From: Planctomycetota bacterium
GTDB lineage: Bacteria > Planctomycetota > UBA1135 > JADKAF01
DNA length: 64,000 bases
NCBI GenBank assembly: GCA_016719295.1
Contig: JADKAF010000001.1
Location: 310,001-374,000, forward strand
Direction of reading: 5' to 3'
Shown: positions 20,502 through 28,169 of the stretch, piece after piece
Position numbering within the stretch: the stretch's first letter is position 1
How the letters are laid out: each line of letters opens with the position of its first letter
The notes under the pieces: generated by a model
Told to the model about the DNA's origin: nothing
What the model saw: only the letters and a program-made list of their open reading frames with translations
The model's database searches: none
Made by a program: the position numbers and the translations under genes

Positions 20502-20504
20502 GAT
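20499..20504 (+). promoter_or_regulatory. TAGGAT box before the DUF3299 gene
   Basis: TAGGATCGCG, whose first three bases are the stop codon of the upstream gene, ends 29 nt before the ATG at 20534. The same TAGGAT(C) box occurs before three other plus-strand genes, so it may be a -10 element. Confidence 0.35.
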
Positions 20505-20533
20505 CGCGCGCGTTCCCGGAGTCGAGCGCGACG

Positions 20534-21211
20534 ATGATCCATCGATGGCAGCACCTGTCGATCGCCGCAGCGATCGCGCTGAGCGGTTGCGGTACCGAGC
20601 CGCGAGTGGACGAAGGAGAGCCGCGGCCACGCGAGGACTTGGCCCGTGCGGCGGAGGCGCGCGAATCCGGTGCTGGGGAGAGCGCAGTTCCATCCACCGA
20701 GCCCTTACCCGCGCCGACCTATCCCGAGGTCGCGCCCCTCGCCGTGATCCCCGTCGCGACTGAGCCCTACGATCCCGCGACCACGCCGCAAGTGGCACCC
20801 GCGGGCGCCGACGGGATCATTCCGCTCCGCTGGGAGCCGCTCTCGGCGTGGAAGTACGTGCCAGAGCGCACGCCGTTGCCGAAGCCGCTGGAGGAGGCCC
20901 TCGACGGGCAGCGCGTCCGCATCATCGGGCACCTCTTCCCGATCCTCGACAGCGCGAAGCCGAAGGAGTTCGTGATCATGCGGCAGGGCTGGCAGTGCTG
21001 CTTGATCGGGCGACCGCCGGAGCTGAACGAGGTGATCCGCGTCGAGGTGCCCGACGAGCGCCGCCAGCCGATGCCGGGGCTTTTGCTCGAGGTCGAAGGG
21101 GAGGACTTCCAGGTGGAAGAGGTCATCGACGACGGCTTCGTCGTCGAGATCTACACCATGCGCCTCGTCCAGCTGCGGTCCGTGCCCGAGGACACGACCG
21201 TCGTGCGCTGA
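20534..21211 (+). CDS. DUF3299-type lipoprotein
   Basis: 225 residues beginning MIHRWQHLSIAAAIALSGCG: a lipoprotein signal with lipobox LSGC, acylated on Cys19. A Pro/Glu-rich disordered stretch (about 20-85) leads into a compact domain. Its core (VRIIGHLFPI...EFVIMRQGWQCCLIGRPPELNEVIRVEV) matches the pattern I know for DUF3299, including the CC pair and the PP..NE segment. The family has no settled function and is often found near membrane transport or metal genes. Start choice rests on the lipoprotein signal, since no strong ribosome site is visible. Confidence 0.7.
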   Translation: MIHRWQHLSIAAAIALSGCGTEPRVDEGEPRPREDLARAAEARESGAGESAVPSTEPLPAPTYPEVAPLAVIPVATEPYDPATTPQVAPAGADGIIPLRWEPLSAWKYVPERTPLPKPLEEALDGQRVRIIGHLFPILDSAKPKEFVIMRQGWQCCLIGRPPELNEVIRVEVPDERRQPMPGLLLEVEGEDFQVEEVIDDGFVVEIYTMRLVQLRSVPEDTTVVR

Positions 21212-21214
21212 TCG

Positions 21215-21231
21215 AGCGCGCCGCGCGCGCT
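21215..21231. terminator. Hairpin between convergent genes
   Basis: AGCGCG and CGCGCT pair over 6 bp around a 5-nt loop in the 34-bp gap between the convergent DUF3299 and purN genes. There is no clear T-run on either side. It could act as a weak bidirectional terminator. Confidence 0.35.
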
Positions 21232-21245
21232 ACAGGGATCGTTCC

Positions 21246-21890
21246 TCAGCGCGGCGGCAGCACGATCGCGCGCTGCCCTTCGATTCGCACGCGCCCGTCC
21301 AAGTGCCAGCGCAGCGCCTCGGGATACGCGAGGCACTCCTCCTCGAAGACCTTCGCCGCGATGGTGGCGGGCGTGTCGTCGGCGTGGAGCTCGACCAGGC
21401 GTTGGTGCAGGATCGGACCGCGGTCGTACTCGTCGCTCGCGTAGTGCACCGTGCAGCCGGTGTAGCGCACCCCCGCTTCCCACACGGCGCGATGCACGCG
21501 ATCGCCGTAGAAGCCCTTGCCGCCGAACGCGGGCAGGAGCGAGGGGTGGATGTTCAGCACGCGGCCCTTGTACTCCGGCGGCAGGTACCAGAGCCGCAGG
21601 AACCCGGCCATCGCGACCGTGCCCACGCCGTGCGCGAGCAGGCGCTGCGTCAGCGCCGAGGAGAACGCGCGCGGATCGGGGAACTCGCGGTGCGGCAGCA
21701 CCTCGGTGCGGATGCCGCGCGAGCGCACGCGCTCGATGCCGGCTGCATCGGAAACGTTGCAGATCGCCACGGCGATCTCGGCGTCGAGCTCGCCGCGCTC
21801 GATGCACTGCGCGAGGTTCAGCAGCGTGCGTCCGCCGCCGCTGAAGAGGACGCCCATGCGGCGCGTCTCGCCGGGTGCGGAGGAGCTCAT
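21246..21890 (-). CDS. purN: Phosphoribosylglycinamide formyltransferase (GART)
   Basis: 214 residues. It transfers formyl from 10-formyl-tetrahydrofolate to GAR in step three of purine synthesis. The sequence shows the N-terminal loop (VLFSGGGRTLLNL), the active-site segment LNIHPSLLPAFGG with the catalytic Asn-x-His, GCTVHY, and the conserved Asp in EYDRGPILHQ. PurN is usually about 200 residues, so this is complete. The ATG at 21890 overlaps the kinase gene stop (ATGA), so it is translated as the last gene of a coupled run behind an FHA kinase. No other purine genes are near. Confidence 0.93.
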   Translation of the reverse strand: MSSSAPGETRRMGVLFSGGGRTLLNLAQCIERGELDAEIAVAICNVSDAAGIERVRSRGIRTEVLPHREFPDPRAFSSALTQRLLAHGVGTVAMAGFLRLWYLPPEYKGRVLNIHPSLLPAFGGKGFYGDRVHRAVWEAGVRYTGCTVHYASDEYDRGPILHQRLVELHADDTPATIAAKVFEEECLAYPEALRWHLDGRVRIEGQRAIVLPPR

Positions 21891-24724
21891 CGCGTCGCCT
21901 CGCCGAGCGCCCCGCGCCCTTCGGTGAGCAGCGCGAAGAGCCAGGAGCTCTTGGCGTTCTCGGCCAGGCGCTCGAGCGAGCCGTCCGCGGCGGCGAGGCG
22001 TCCGTCGGCCAGCGCTCGCAGCGCATCGATGAGCTCGGTCGCCGCGTCGCGCTCGCGCTCGAGCAGCGCGCGTGCGATCGGCGCCTGCGTCGCGGCCCCG
22101 GCGCTCGCCAGGGCGCGCGATGCCGCCTCGAAGCCGGCCTCGAACCACTCGCTCGCGGCTTTGCCCGCCTGCTCGTCGCCACGCAGCGCGCTCGCGATGG
22201 CTTGGCGCGCGAGTGAGCCACCGCGCGTGGTCGTCTCCAGCGCGAGCAGCGCTGCGAGCGCGGCCGCGCCGTCGCCGCTTACGCCGAGCGCCGGCTCGCA
22301 GATCGCGAGCAGCTTGGCCGTCGTGTCGATCGAGCGCAGCGGCAGCGCTTGCGGCTCCTCGTCGCGCTTCTTCTGCACGTAGATCTGATCGCCTTCGAGC
22401 CTCACGACGAAGACCTTGCCCTTGCCATCGGGGTGCTCGATCTGCAGCGGCTTCCGCTCCGCGGTGCCGAGGTACGCGGCGAGCGCGCGCAGGCCATCGG
22501 CAGCGAGCGCGAGCTCGGTCGTTCGCGCGCGGCAGAGTTGCGCGTGATCCGTTTCGGACAGCGTCGCTCCGCAGCTCGTGAGCGCGTTGCTCGCGGCGGG
22601 AAAGTCGTGGAGGAGGACGGCTTCTCCAGCGCCGCTCAGCGCACGCCAGAGCGCCAATCGCTCGGTTTCGCGGCGCGCCGCTCCCAGCTCCTTCGCCTCG
22701 GTCTCCAGCGCGGTGCGGCGCGCTGCGATGGCGCCCTGCAGCACCGTGAAGCGCGCGCCGGTCGCCGGCGGCAAGGCGGAACGCAAGCTCTCCTCGAGCT
22801 GGACCTCGCGGTCGAGCTGCGCGAGCTGCGCGCGCGCGGCATCGAGCTGCGCGAGGTCGCGTGGCGCGGCGATGGCGGCGAGCGCCTTGGACGTCTCTTG
22901 CTCGGCGCGCTGCGCGATCGCGTTCGCCGCGCTCTCCACCGCGCTCAGCAGCTCCGTATCGCTGCGCAATCCTTCGACCAAGCCGGCGACGGGAGCGTTG
23001 ATCGCGCGCAGCGCGCTCGCCCAATCGCGACGCTCGAGGGCCGCGGGATCGCCTTGCTGCACGGCGGCGATGGCCGAGGACAGCGACGTTTGCTCGGCCT
23101 CGAGCGTGCGCTGCTGCCCCGCGGCGTACTGGCCTGCGCTCGTCTCACGGAAGTCCGCGGCGACCTTGCGCCAGGCGTCGAGGCGTTCCGAGCGCGTTCC
23201 CTGGAGCGCCTCCGCCGCGTTGCGCGCGAGCTGCGCGTTCGCTTCGCGTAGCTGGCGCTGCATCTGCAGCTCGGTCTGGCTCGGCTCGGTGGAGCTCGGA
23301 TTCTCCGGCCGCGATCCGCCGTCGTTCGGATTCGCGTTGCTCGCTCCGGCGGAGGAACCGGCGGCGCTGCCTCCGTTCTGGGGCGCGCCGGCATCGCCGG
23401 CGTCGCGCGCCTTCGAGCGCTCGCCGTCTTGCTTCTCGCCGCCTCCGCCGAACGCGAGCCAAGCGCCGACGGCGGCCACGGCGAGCAGCGCGGCGACGAG
23501 CACCCCGCGCCCACCGCGCTTCGTCGGCGCGGCATCGCCCGCGAGGACGGCTTGGATCTCAGCCAAGAGCTCGGCCGCGGAGGCGAAGCGCTGCGCAGGA
23601 TCTTTCTGCATCATGCGCTCGACGAGCGCGGCGACGCGCGGCGGCACGTCGCTCACGAGCTCGCGGAGCGGCGCAGGCTGATCCTGGATCTGAGCGCGCA
23701 CGATCTCCTTCACCGAGCGGCCGCTGAACGGCGTGCGCCCGGTGAGGATGCGATACAGCGTGGCGCCCAGCGAGTAGATGTCGCCGCGACCATCGACGGG
23801 CAGGCCCTGCGCCTGCTCGGGCGACATGAAGTGCGGCGTGCCGAGCACGCCGCGCTCCTGCGCATCTTCTTCGTGGCGACCCGCGAGTCCGAGGTCGGCG
23901 ATCTTCACGACGCCGCGCTCGCCGAGCATCAGGTTGTCGGGCTTGATGTCGCGATGGACGATGCGCTTCGACTCCGCGTACTCGAGGCCATGAGCGGCGT
24001 CGCGCGCGGCGATCAGCGCGTCGCGCCAGGGCAGCTTGCCGTCCCGCTTCAGCCTCGTCTCGAGCGAGCCGTGCGGGATGAGCTCCATCGAGTAGAAGTG
24101 GTGCGGCCCCTCTTGCCCGACGTCGTAGACCTGCACGATGTTCGGATGGTTGAGCTGTCCGGCCGCGCGCGCTTCGCGCTGGAACTGCTCGACGAAGCCG
24201 GGCTCCGCGCAGAGCTCAGGAGAGAGCAGCTTCAGCGCGACCTCTCGATCGAGTCGCATCTGCAGCGCGCGATAGACGGTGCCCATGCCGCCGCGGCCGA
24301 GGAGCGCGATCAATCGGTAGCCGCCGATCTCCTTGCCGACCAGCGGTTCGCTCTCCGCAAGGCTCGCGCTCCCCGCGGCTGAGCTGGGCTTCACCGGCGC
24401 CGCAGGCGCGGGCTTCGCCTGCGCCGCGGGCGCGAGCACGAGCACCACGCTCCCGAGCTCGATCTTCTCGCCGGCGGACCAACGCGCGGACTCGATCGGC
24501 GCGCCGTTCAAGGTCGCGCGCGCGGGCGGCACGGCGCGCACGCCGAGCGAGCCGTCCTTCAAGCGACCGAGCTCGAGGTGCCGCGCAGCTAAGCCTTCGC
24601 CGCCGAGGGAGATCTCGGCGCTCGGATCGCTGCCGATCACCCAGCGTCCCGTCAGCGCGACGAGCTCGAAGCTCTTCCCTCGCTGCGGTCCGCTCTCGAC
24701 GCGAACGACCAGGTTCTCGCTCAT
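21887..24724 (-). CDS. FHA-domain Ser/Thr protein kinase with extracytoplasmic helical region
   Basis: 945 residues from ATG 24724. Residues about 4-95 form an FHA domain (WVIGSDPSAEISLGGEGLAARHLELGR), which reads phosphothreonine. After an Ala/Pro linker, residues about 128-390 are a Hanks-type kinase: LLGRGGMGTVY, VALKLL, HRDIKPDN, DLG in place of DFG (ADLGLAG), GTPHFMSPEQ. A single membrane helix at about 406-428 (VLVAALLAVAAVGAWLAF) is followed by an Asn/Ser-rich hinge and a roughly 500-residue helical, coiled-coil-like region outside the membrane that may sense a signal. It starts in the stop codon of the YggS gene and ends in the start of purN (both ATGA). Confidence 0.9.
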   Translation of the reverse strand: MSENLVVRVESGPQRGKSFELVALTGRWVIGSDPSAEISLGGEGLAARHLELGRLKDGSLGVRAVPPARATLNGAPIESARWSAGEKIELGSVVLVLAPAAQAKPAPAAPVKPSSAAGSASLAESEPLVGKEIGGYRLIALLGRGGMGTVYRALQMRLDREVALKLLSPELCAEPGFVEQFQREARAAGQLNHPNIVQVYDVGQEGPHHFYSMELIPHGSLETRLKRDGKLPWRDALIAARDAAHGLEYAESKRIVHRDIKPDNLMLGERGVVKIADLGLAGRHEEDAQERGVLGTPHFMSPEQAQGLPVDGRGDIYSLGATLYRILTGRTPFSGRSVKEIVRAQIQDQPAPLRELVSDVPPRVAALVERMMQKDPAQRFASAAELLAEIQAVLAGDAAPTKRGGRGVLVAALLAVAAVGAWLAFGGGGEKQDGERSKARDAGDAGAPQNGGSAAGSSAGASNANPNDGGSRPENPSSTEPSQTELQMQRQLREANAQLARNAAEALQGTRSERLDAWRKVAADFRETSAGQYAAGQQRTLEAEQTSLSSAIAAVQQGDPAALERRDWASALRAINAPVAGLVEGLRSDTELLSAVESAANAIAQRAEQETSKALAAIAAPRDLAQLDAARAQLAQLDREVQLEESLRSALPPATGARFTVLQGAIAARRTALETEAKELGAARRETERLALWRALSGAGEAVLLHDFPAASNALTSCGATLSETDHAQLCRARTTELALAADGLRALAAYLGTAERKPLQIEHPDGKGKVFVVRLEGDQIYVQKKRDEEPQALPLRSIDTTAKLLAICEPALGVSGDGAAALAALLALETTTRGGSLARQAIASALRGDEQAGKAASEWFEAGFEAASRALASAGAATQAPIARALLERERDAATELIDALRALADGRLAAADGSLERLAENAKSSWLFALLTEGRGALGEATR

Positions 24725-25506
24725 GCGAGCCCCTCGAAGAACGCGGAGCCGATCCGCAGGATCGTGGCGCCCGCGGCCAGCGCGTGTTCGAAGTCCTGGC
24801 TCATGCCCATCGAAAGCTCCGCTCCCAGCGCAGCGCCTCGTGCGCGCATCTCGTCGCGCAGCGCTGCCAGTCCGTCGAAACACGCGCGCGTCGCCGCCGC
24901 GTCCGCGCCGAGCGGCGCCATGGTCATCAAGCCCGCGGGGACGAGCGCGTCGTTCGCGAGCTCCGCGCCGCGTTCCGAGAGGAACGCGCGCAGCTCGTCG
25001 GGTGTGAAGCCGTGCTTCGTCGCCTCCCCCGAGACGTTCACTTGCAGCAGGAGGCGCGGACGAGCGTCGCTCGGTAGCTCCACCAGGCGCTCCTCCAGCG
25101 CGGTCCAGAGCGCCGGCCGATCCACCGAGTGGATCCAGCGAGCCCAGCGCAGCGCCTTGCCGATCTTGTTCGTTTGCAGCGAGCCGATCAGGTGCCAGAT
25201 GGGGGGCGGGACACCGGGGTGCTGCGCCGAGAGCGCGGCGGCTTTCGCCTCGAGCTCCTGCACTCGGTTCTCCCCGAGCTCCTGCTCGCCGGCTTCCCAG
25301 AGCGCCGCGGCCACCGCGGACTGGACGTACTTCGTCACGGCCACCACGCGCAGCTCGCGCGGATCGCGACCGACGCGGAGCGCGGCCTGGGCGATGCGCT
25401 CGCGCACGCGCCGGGCGTTGTCCGCGAGCTGATTCGTGAGCGCGGGTTGCAAGGAGACGGAGGTCGGGATCAGAGCGGACGGGGGCGTAGGTCGCGGGCG
25501 GAGCAT
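24721..25506 (-). CDS. YggS/PLPBP-family pyridoxal-phosphate homeostasis protein
   Basis: 261 residues. Fold-type III PLP protein that helps control vitamin B6 and amino-acid balance. The PLP lysine is in VAVTKYV; other family motifs are LGENRVQE, WHLIGSLQTNK, VNVSGEATKHGF, GLMTMAP, LSMGMSQDF and RIGSAFFEG. The N terminus (MLRPRPTPPSALIPTSVSLQ) is about 20 residues longer than usual and not conserved. A TAGCAT box overlaps the ATG at 25506, so the true start may lie a little downstream, for example the TTG of LQPALTNQ. The stop overlaps the kinase start. Confidence 0.9.
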   Translation of the reverse strand: MLRPRPTPPSALIPTSVSLQPALTNQLADNARRVRERIAQAALRVGRDPRELRVVAVTKYVQSAVAAALWEAGEQELGENRVQELEAKAAALSAQHPGVPPPIWHLIGSLQTNKIGKALRWARWIHSVDRPALWTALEERLVELPSDARPRLLLQVNVSGEATKHGFTPDELRAFLSERGAELANDALVPAGLMTMAPLGADAAATRACFDGLAALRDEMRARGAALGAELSMGMSQDFEHALAAGATILRIGSAFFEGLA

Positions 25507-25547
25507 GCTAGCCCGGAGCGGCCGCGAGCGTCGAGCGAGGCTTGCGT

Positions 25548-25572
25548 CCTTCGCGCGGAACTCGCGCGAAAG
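25548..25572 (-). terminator. Hairpin after tilS
   Basis: CCTTCGCGCG (25548-25557) and CGCGCGAAAG (25563-25572) pair over 10 bp (one wobble) with a 5-nt loop, 21-45 nt beyond the tilS stop. There is no T-run. It may end tilS transcription or separate it from the yggS-kinase-purN run. Confidence 0.45.
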
Positions 25573-25578
25573 AGATCC

Positions 25579-25596
25579 GCTGCTCCGGCCCACTAG
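25579..25596 (-). repeat. Short copy of the palindromic element's end, containing the tilS stop codon
   Basis: On the minus strand this reads CTAGTGGGCCGGAGCAGC. It matches the first 16-18 bases of the terminal arm of the 31921-32087 element (CTAGTGGGGCGGAGCA) with one or two changes. The tilS stop codon TAG is the TAG of this CTAG, exactly as in the copy at 63721-63769. The rest of the element is missing or unrecognisable. Confidence 0.45.
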
Positions 25597-26930
25597 GTCG
25601 AGCTCTTCCGCGGCTCGAAGCGCGCCTCGAGGAGGATCTCACCGGCGCGCACCCCAAGCTCCGCCGACCAGGCGCAGCGGCGATCGACCTCGACATCGAT
25701 CACCCAGGCCGCGCGTCCGGCGATCTCGAGCACGGTCGCGCCACGTCGCGCGGCGGCATCGTGGCCGCGGCCCTGCAGCAGGCCATGCAAGCGCCGCGGC
25801 GCCGGCGCTCCGGGCGGCCAGAGGCGCTCGCGGGGATCGGCATTGCGCCAGCGCAGCTCGGCGCCGCGCGGCGCGATCAACCAGGGCCGGGTGGGCGACG
25901 GCGGCTCCGCGGGCCGAGCGCCGGAGCTGAGCTCGCGCAGGTGCAGCGTGCCGGGAGGCCCTTCGTACGCTCCCGAGGTGCCGATGGGCTGCGCGAATGG
26001 CGCGACGTCGCCTGCGCTCGCGCGGACCTCGACGCGCTCGCCGCGGCGTTCGATGCGGAACCCGAAGCGCGTCCCGAGCAAGGTCCCCGCGTCTCCGCGG
26101 CGCAGCTTCCGGCCGAGCTCGCGACAGCGAGAGCTCGTCGGCTCGAGGCCCGCGCCGCGGAGCAGCAGCGCCAGCAACGCACGCTCGACCGCCGTATCGC
26201 CGCGCTGCGCGGCGGCGGCTTCGCGCGTGAAGAAACGCGCCCAGCGTTGCTTCCATCCGCGTGGAGCGAGCGCCTCCAGCACCGGCAGGACGCGCGAGCG
26301 CAGCGCGTTGCGCGGCCCGCGCTCGGCGTCCGCATTGGAAGCGTCCTCGCAGAAGGGAAGCGCGCGTGCCGCGAGCCAGGCGCGCAGCTCTCCGCGCTCG
26401 CGATCGAGCAGCGGACGCACGAGCCGCGTGCTCTGGCCGGGCGCGAGGCGTCGGACGCAGCCCATCCCGCGCGCGCGGGATGGACGTGCGCCGCGAAGCA
26501 GCTGCCAGAGGATCGTCTCGACCTGGTCGTCGAGGTGGTGCGCGGTGAGCACCGCGTCGGCCCGACGCGCCGCGGCGAGCTCGGCGAGGGCGGCGTAGCG
26601 AGCGCGGCGCGCCCAGGTCTCGCCCGCGCCGTCCGGCGGATGGAGCCGAGCGATCTCCAGCGCGAGGCCGAGAGACCGAGCGCGTGCGACGCAATGCGCG
26701 AGATCCTCCTCCGCGGCGGCACCGCGCAGGCCGTGCTGCACGTGCGCCGCGGCGAGCTCGAGTTCGGCACCGCGAGCGCGGGCTTCGACGAGTCGCTCCA
26801 CCAGGTACGTCGAGTCGGCGCCGCCCGACCACGCAACGAGCAGGCGCGGACCGCGGCACGTGGCACGCGCGAGCAACGCGCGCTCCTCGAGAACGGGGAA
26901 CGCGGCTCCGAGCGGCGGCGGCTCAGGCAC
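25593..26930 (-). CDS. tilS: tRNA(Ile)-lysidine synthase
   Basis: 445 residues from GTG 26930. TilS adds lysine to C34 of the CAU anticodon of a minor tRNA-Ile so that it reads AUA. The N-type ATP-pyrophosphatase loop is SGGADSTYL. The family motifs HVQHGLRG, TAHHLDDQVETILWQLLRG, RGMG, LVRPLLDRERGELRAWL and EDASNAD...RNALRSRVLP follow. The C-terminal half (about 240-445) is the more variable TilS C domain. No ribosome site is obvious before the GTG. It is divergent from gap across a 175-bp gap holding a perfect palindrome. The stop codon lies in a short repeat described at 25579-25596. Confidence 0.92.
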   Translation of the reverse strand: MPEPPPLGAAFPVLEERALLARATCRGPRLLVAWSGGADSTYLVERLVEARARGAELELAAAHVQHGLRGAAAEEDLAHCVARARSLGLALEIARLHPPDGAGETWARRARYAALAELAAARRADAVLTAHHLDDQVETILWQLLRGARPSRARGMGCVRRLAPGQSTRLVRPLLDRERGELRAWLAARALPFCEDASNADAERGPRNALRSRVLPVLEALAPRGWKQRWARFFTREAAAAQRGDTAVERALLALLLRGAGLEPTSSRCRELGRKLRRGDAGTLLGTRFGFRIERRGERVEVRASAGDVAPFAQPIGTSGAYEGPPGTLHLRELSSGARPAEPPSPTRPWLIAPRGAELRWRNADPRERLWPPGAPAPRRLHGLLQGRGHDAAARRGATVLEIAGRAAWVIDVEVDRRCAWSAELGVRAGEILLEARFEPRKSST

Positions 26931-26960
26931 GAGAGGTGGAATTGCTCGGGGAACGCACGG

Positions 26961-26975
26961 CGACTAGTCTAGTCG
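26961..26975. promoter_or_regulatory. Perfect palindrome in the tilS / gap divergent region
   Basis: CGACTAGTCTAGTCG is a perfect 15-bp palindrome (7-bp arms around a central T), 31 bp before tilS and 131 bp before gap. It has the size and symmetry of an operator for a dimeric repressor. It also contains TAGTCT/TAGACT, which resembles a -10 box on either strand. Confidence 0.45.
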
Positions 26976-27105
26976 GCTTCGACGCCCGGCCGAGCACCCC
27001 AGGTGCCGGGCCGGACTTCCCCGGCGTCGCGGCTGGGCGTGCCGCGATCTCCCGATCCTCCTCCGCCCCCTTCTCCCCGGGCCTCCGGCCCAGAGCGTTT
27101 TCCTC

Positions 27106-28107
27106 ATGGCGATCCGCATCGCGATCAACGGCTTCGGCCGCATCGGCCGCAACGTCTTCCGCGTCATGGCTGCGCGCCCCGAGTTCGAGGTCGTCGCGAT
27201 CAACGACCTCTCCGACGCGAAGACCTTGGCGCACCTGCTGAAGTACGACTCCGTGCATGGCCGCGCGAAGTTCTCCGTCGAGGGCGAGGAAGCCGCGATC
27301 GTCGCCGGCGGCAAGCGCGTGAAGGTCCTCGCGGAGCGCGATCCCGCGAAGCTCCCGTGGGGCGAGCACAAGATCGACTTCGTCGTCGAGTCGACGGGCG
27401 TCTTCACCTCGAAGGAAGCCTGCGCGAAGCACCTCTCGGCCGGCGCGAAGAAGGTGCTGCTCACCGTCCCGCCGAAGGACGAGATCGACGCGATCATCGT
27501 CCTGGGCGTCAACGACGCGAGCCTGAAGAAGGATCACAAGATCATCTCCAACGCCTCGTGCACGACGAACTGCCTCGCGCCGATGGCGAAGGTGATCCAC
27601 GACGTGTTCGGCATCGAGCGCGGCCTGATGACCACGACGCACGCCTACACCAACGACCAGAACATCCTGGACCTGGTGCACAAGGATCTGCGTCGCGCGC
27701 GTTCGGCGGCGACCAACATCATCCCGACCACGACGGGTGCCGCGCGCGCCGTCGGCGAGGTGATCCCGGCGCTGAAGGGCAAGCTCGACGGCTTCGCGAT
27801 GCGCGTGCCGGTCGACGACGGCTCGGTGGTGGATCTCACCGCGAAGCTCGCCAAGAAGACGACGAAGCAGGAGCTGAACGCCGCGCTGAAGGCTGCCGCC
27901 GATGGCCCGCTGAAGGGCATCCTCGCCTACACCGAGGACCCGATCGTCTCCGGCGACGTGAAGGGCGATCCGCACTCGAGCATCGTCGACGGGCTCAGCA
28001 CGATGGTGATGGACGGCGATTTCGTGAAGGTCGTCTCCTGGTACGACAACGAGTGGGGCTATTCGAACCGCGTCGTCGACCTCATCGCGAAGGCGCACGC
28101 CCTCTGA
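27106..28107 (+). CDS. gap: Glyceraldehyde-3-phosphate dehydrogenase, type I
   Basis: 333 residues, normal length. It oxidises glyceraldehyde-3-phosphate to 1,3-bisphosphoglycerate in glycolysis. The NAD-binding start is MAIRIAINGFGRIGRNVFR with an acidic residue at the end of the second strand (AINDL), which favours NAD. The catalytic Cys152 is in SNASCTTNCLAP. The C-terminal FVKVVSWYDNEWGYSNRVVDLI is canonical. pgk follows after 62 bp, the common gap-pgk pair. The leader lacks a clear Shine-Dalgarno sequence (GCGTTTTCCTC before the ATG). Confidence 0.97.
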   Translation: MAIRIAINGFGRIGRNVFRVMAARPEFEVVAINDLSDAKTLAHLLKYDSVHGRAKFSVEGEEAAIVAGGKRVKVLAERDPAKLPWGEHKIDFVVESTGVFTSKEACAKHLSAGAKKVLLTVPPKDEIDAIIVLGVNDASLKKDHKIISNASCTTNCLAPMAKVIHDVFGIERGLMTTTHAYTNDQNILDLVHKDLRRARSAATNIIPTTTGAARAVGEVIPALKGKLDGFAMRVPVDDGSVVDLTAKLAKKTTKQELNAALKAAADGPLKGILAYTEDPIVSGDVKGDPHSSIVDGLSTMVMDGDFVKVVSWYDNEWGYSNRVVDLIAKAHAL

Positions 28108-28169
28108 TCCAGATGCCGGGCGCGCGCTCCGCGTCGCGCCCGGTGCTCGCAGCCCCGCTCGCATCCACG

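Noticed and set aside
28113..28169. Upstream ATG start for pgk
   Set aside because: It would add 19 residues (MPGARSASRPVLAAPLAS) that are not part of the family; the protein normally begins at the next Met.
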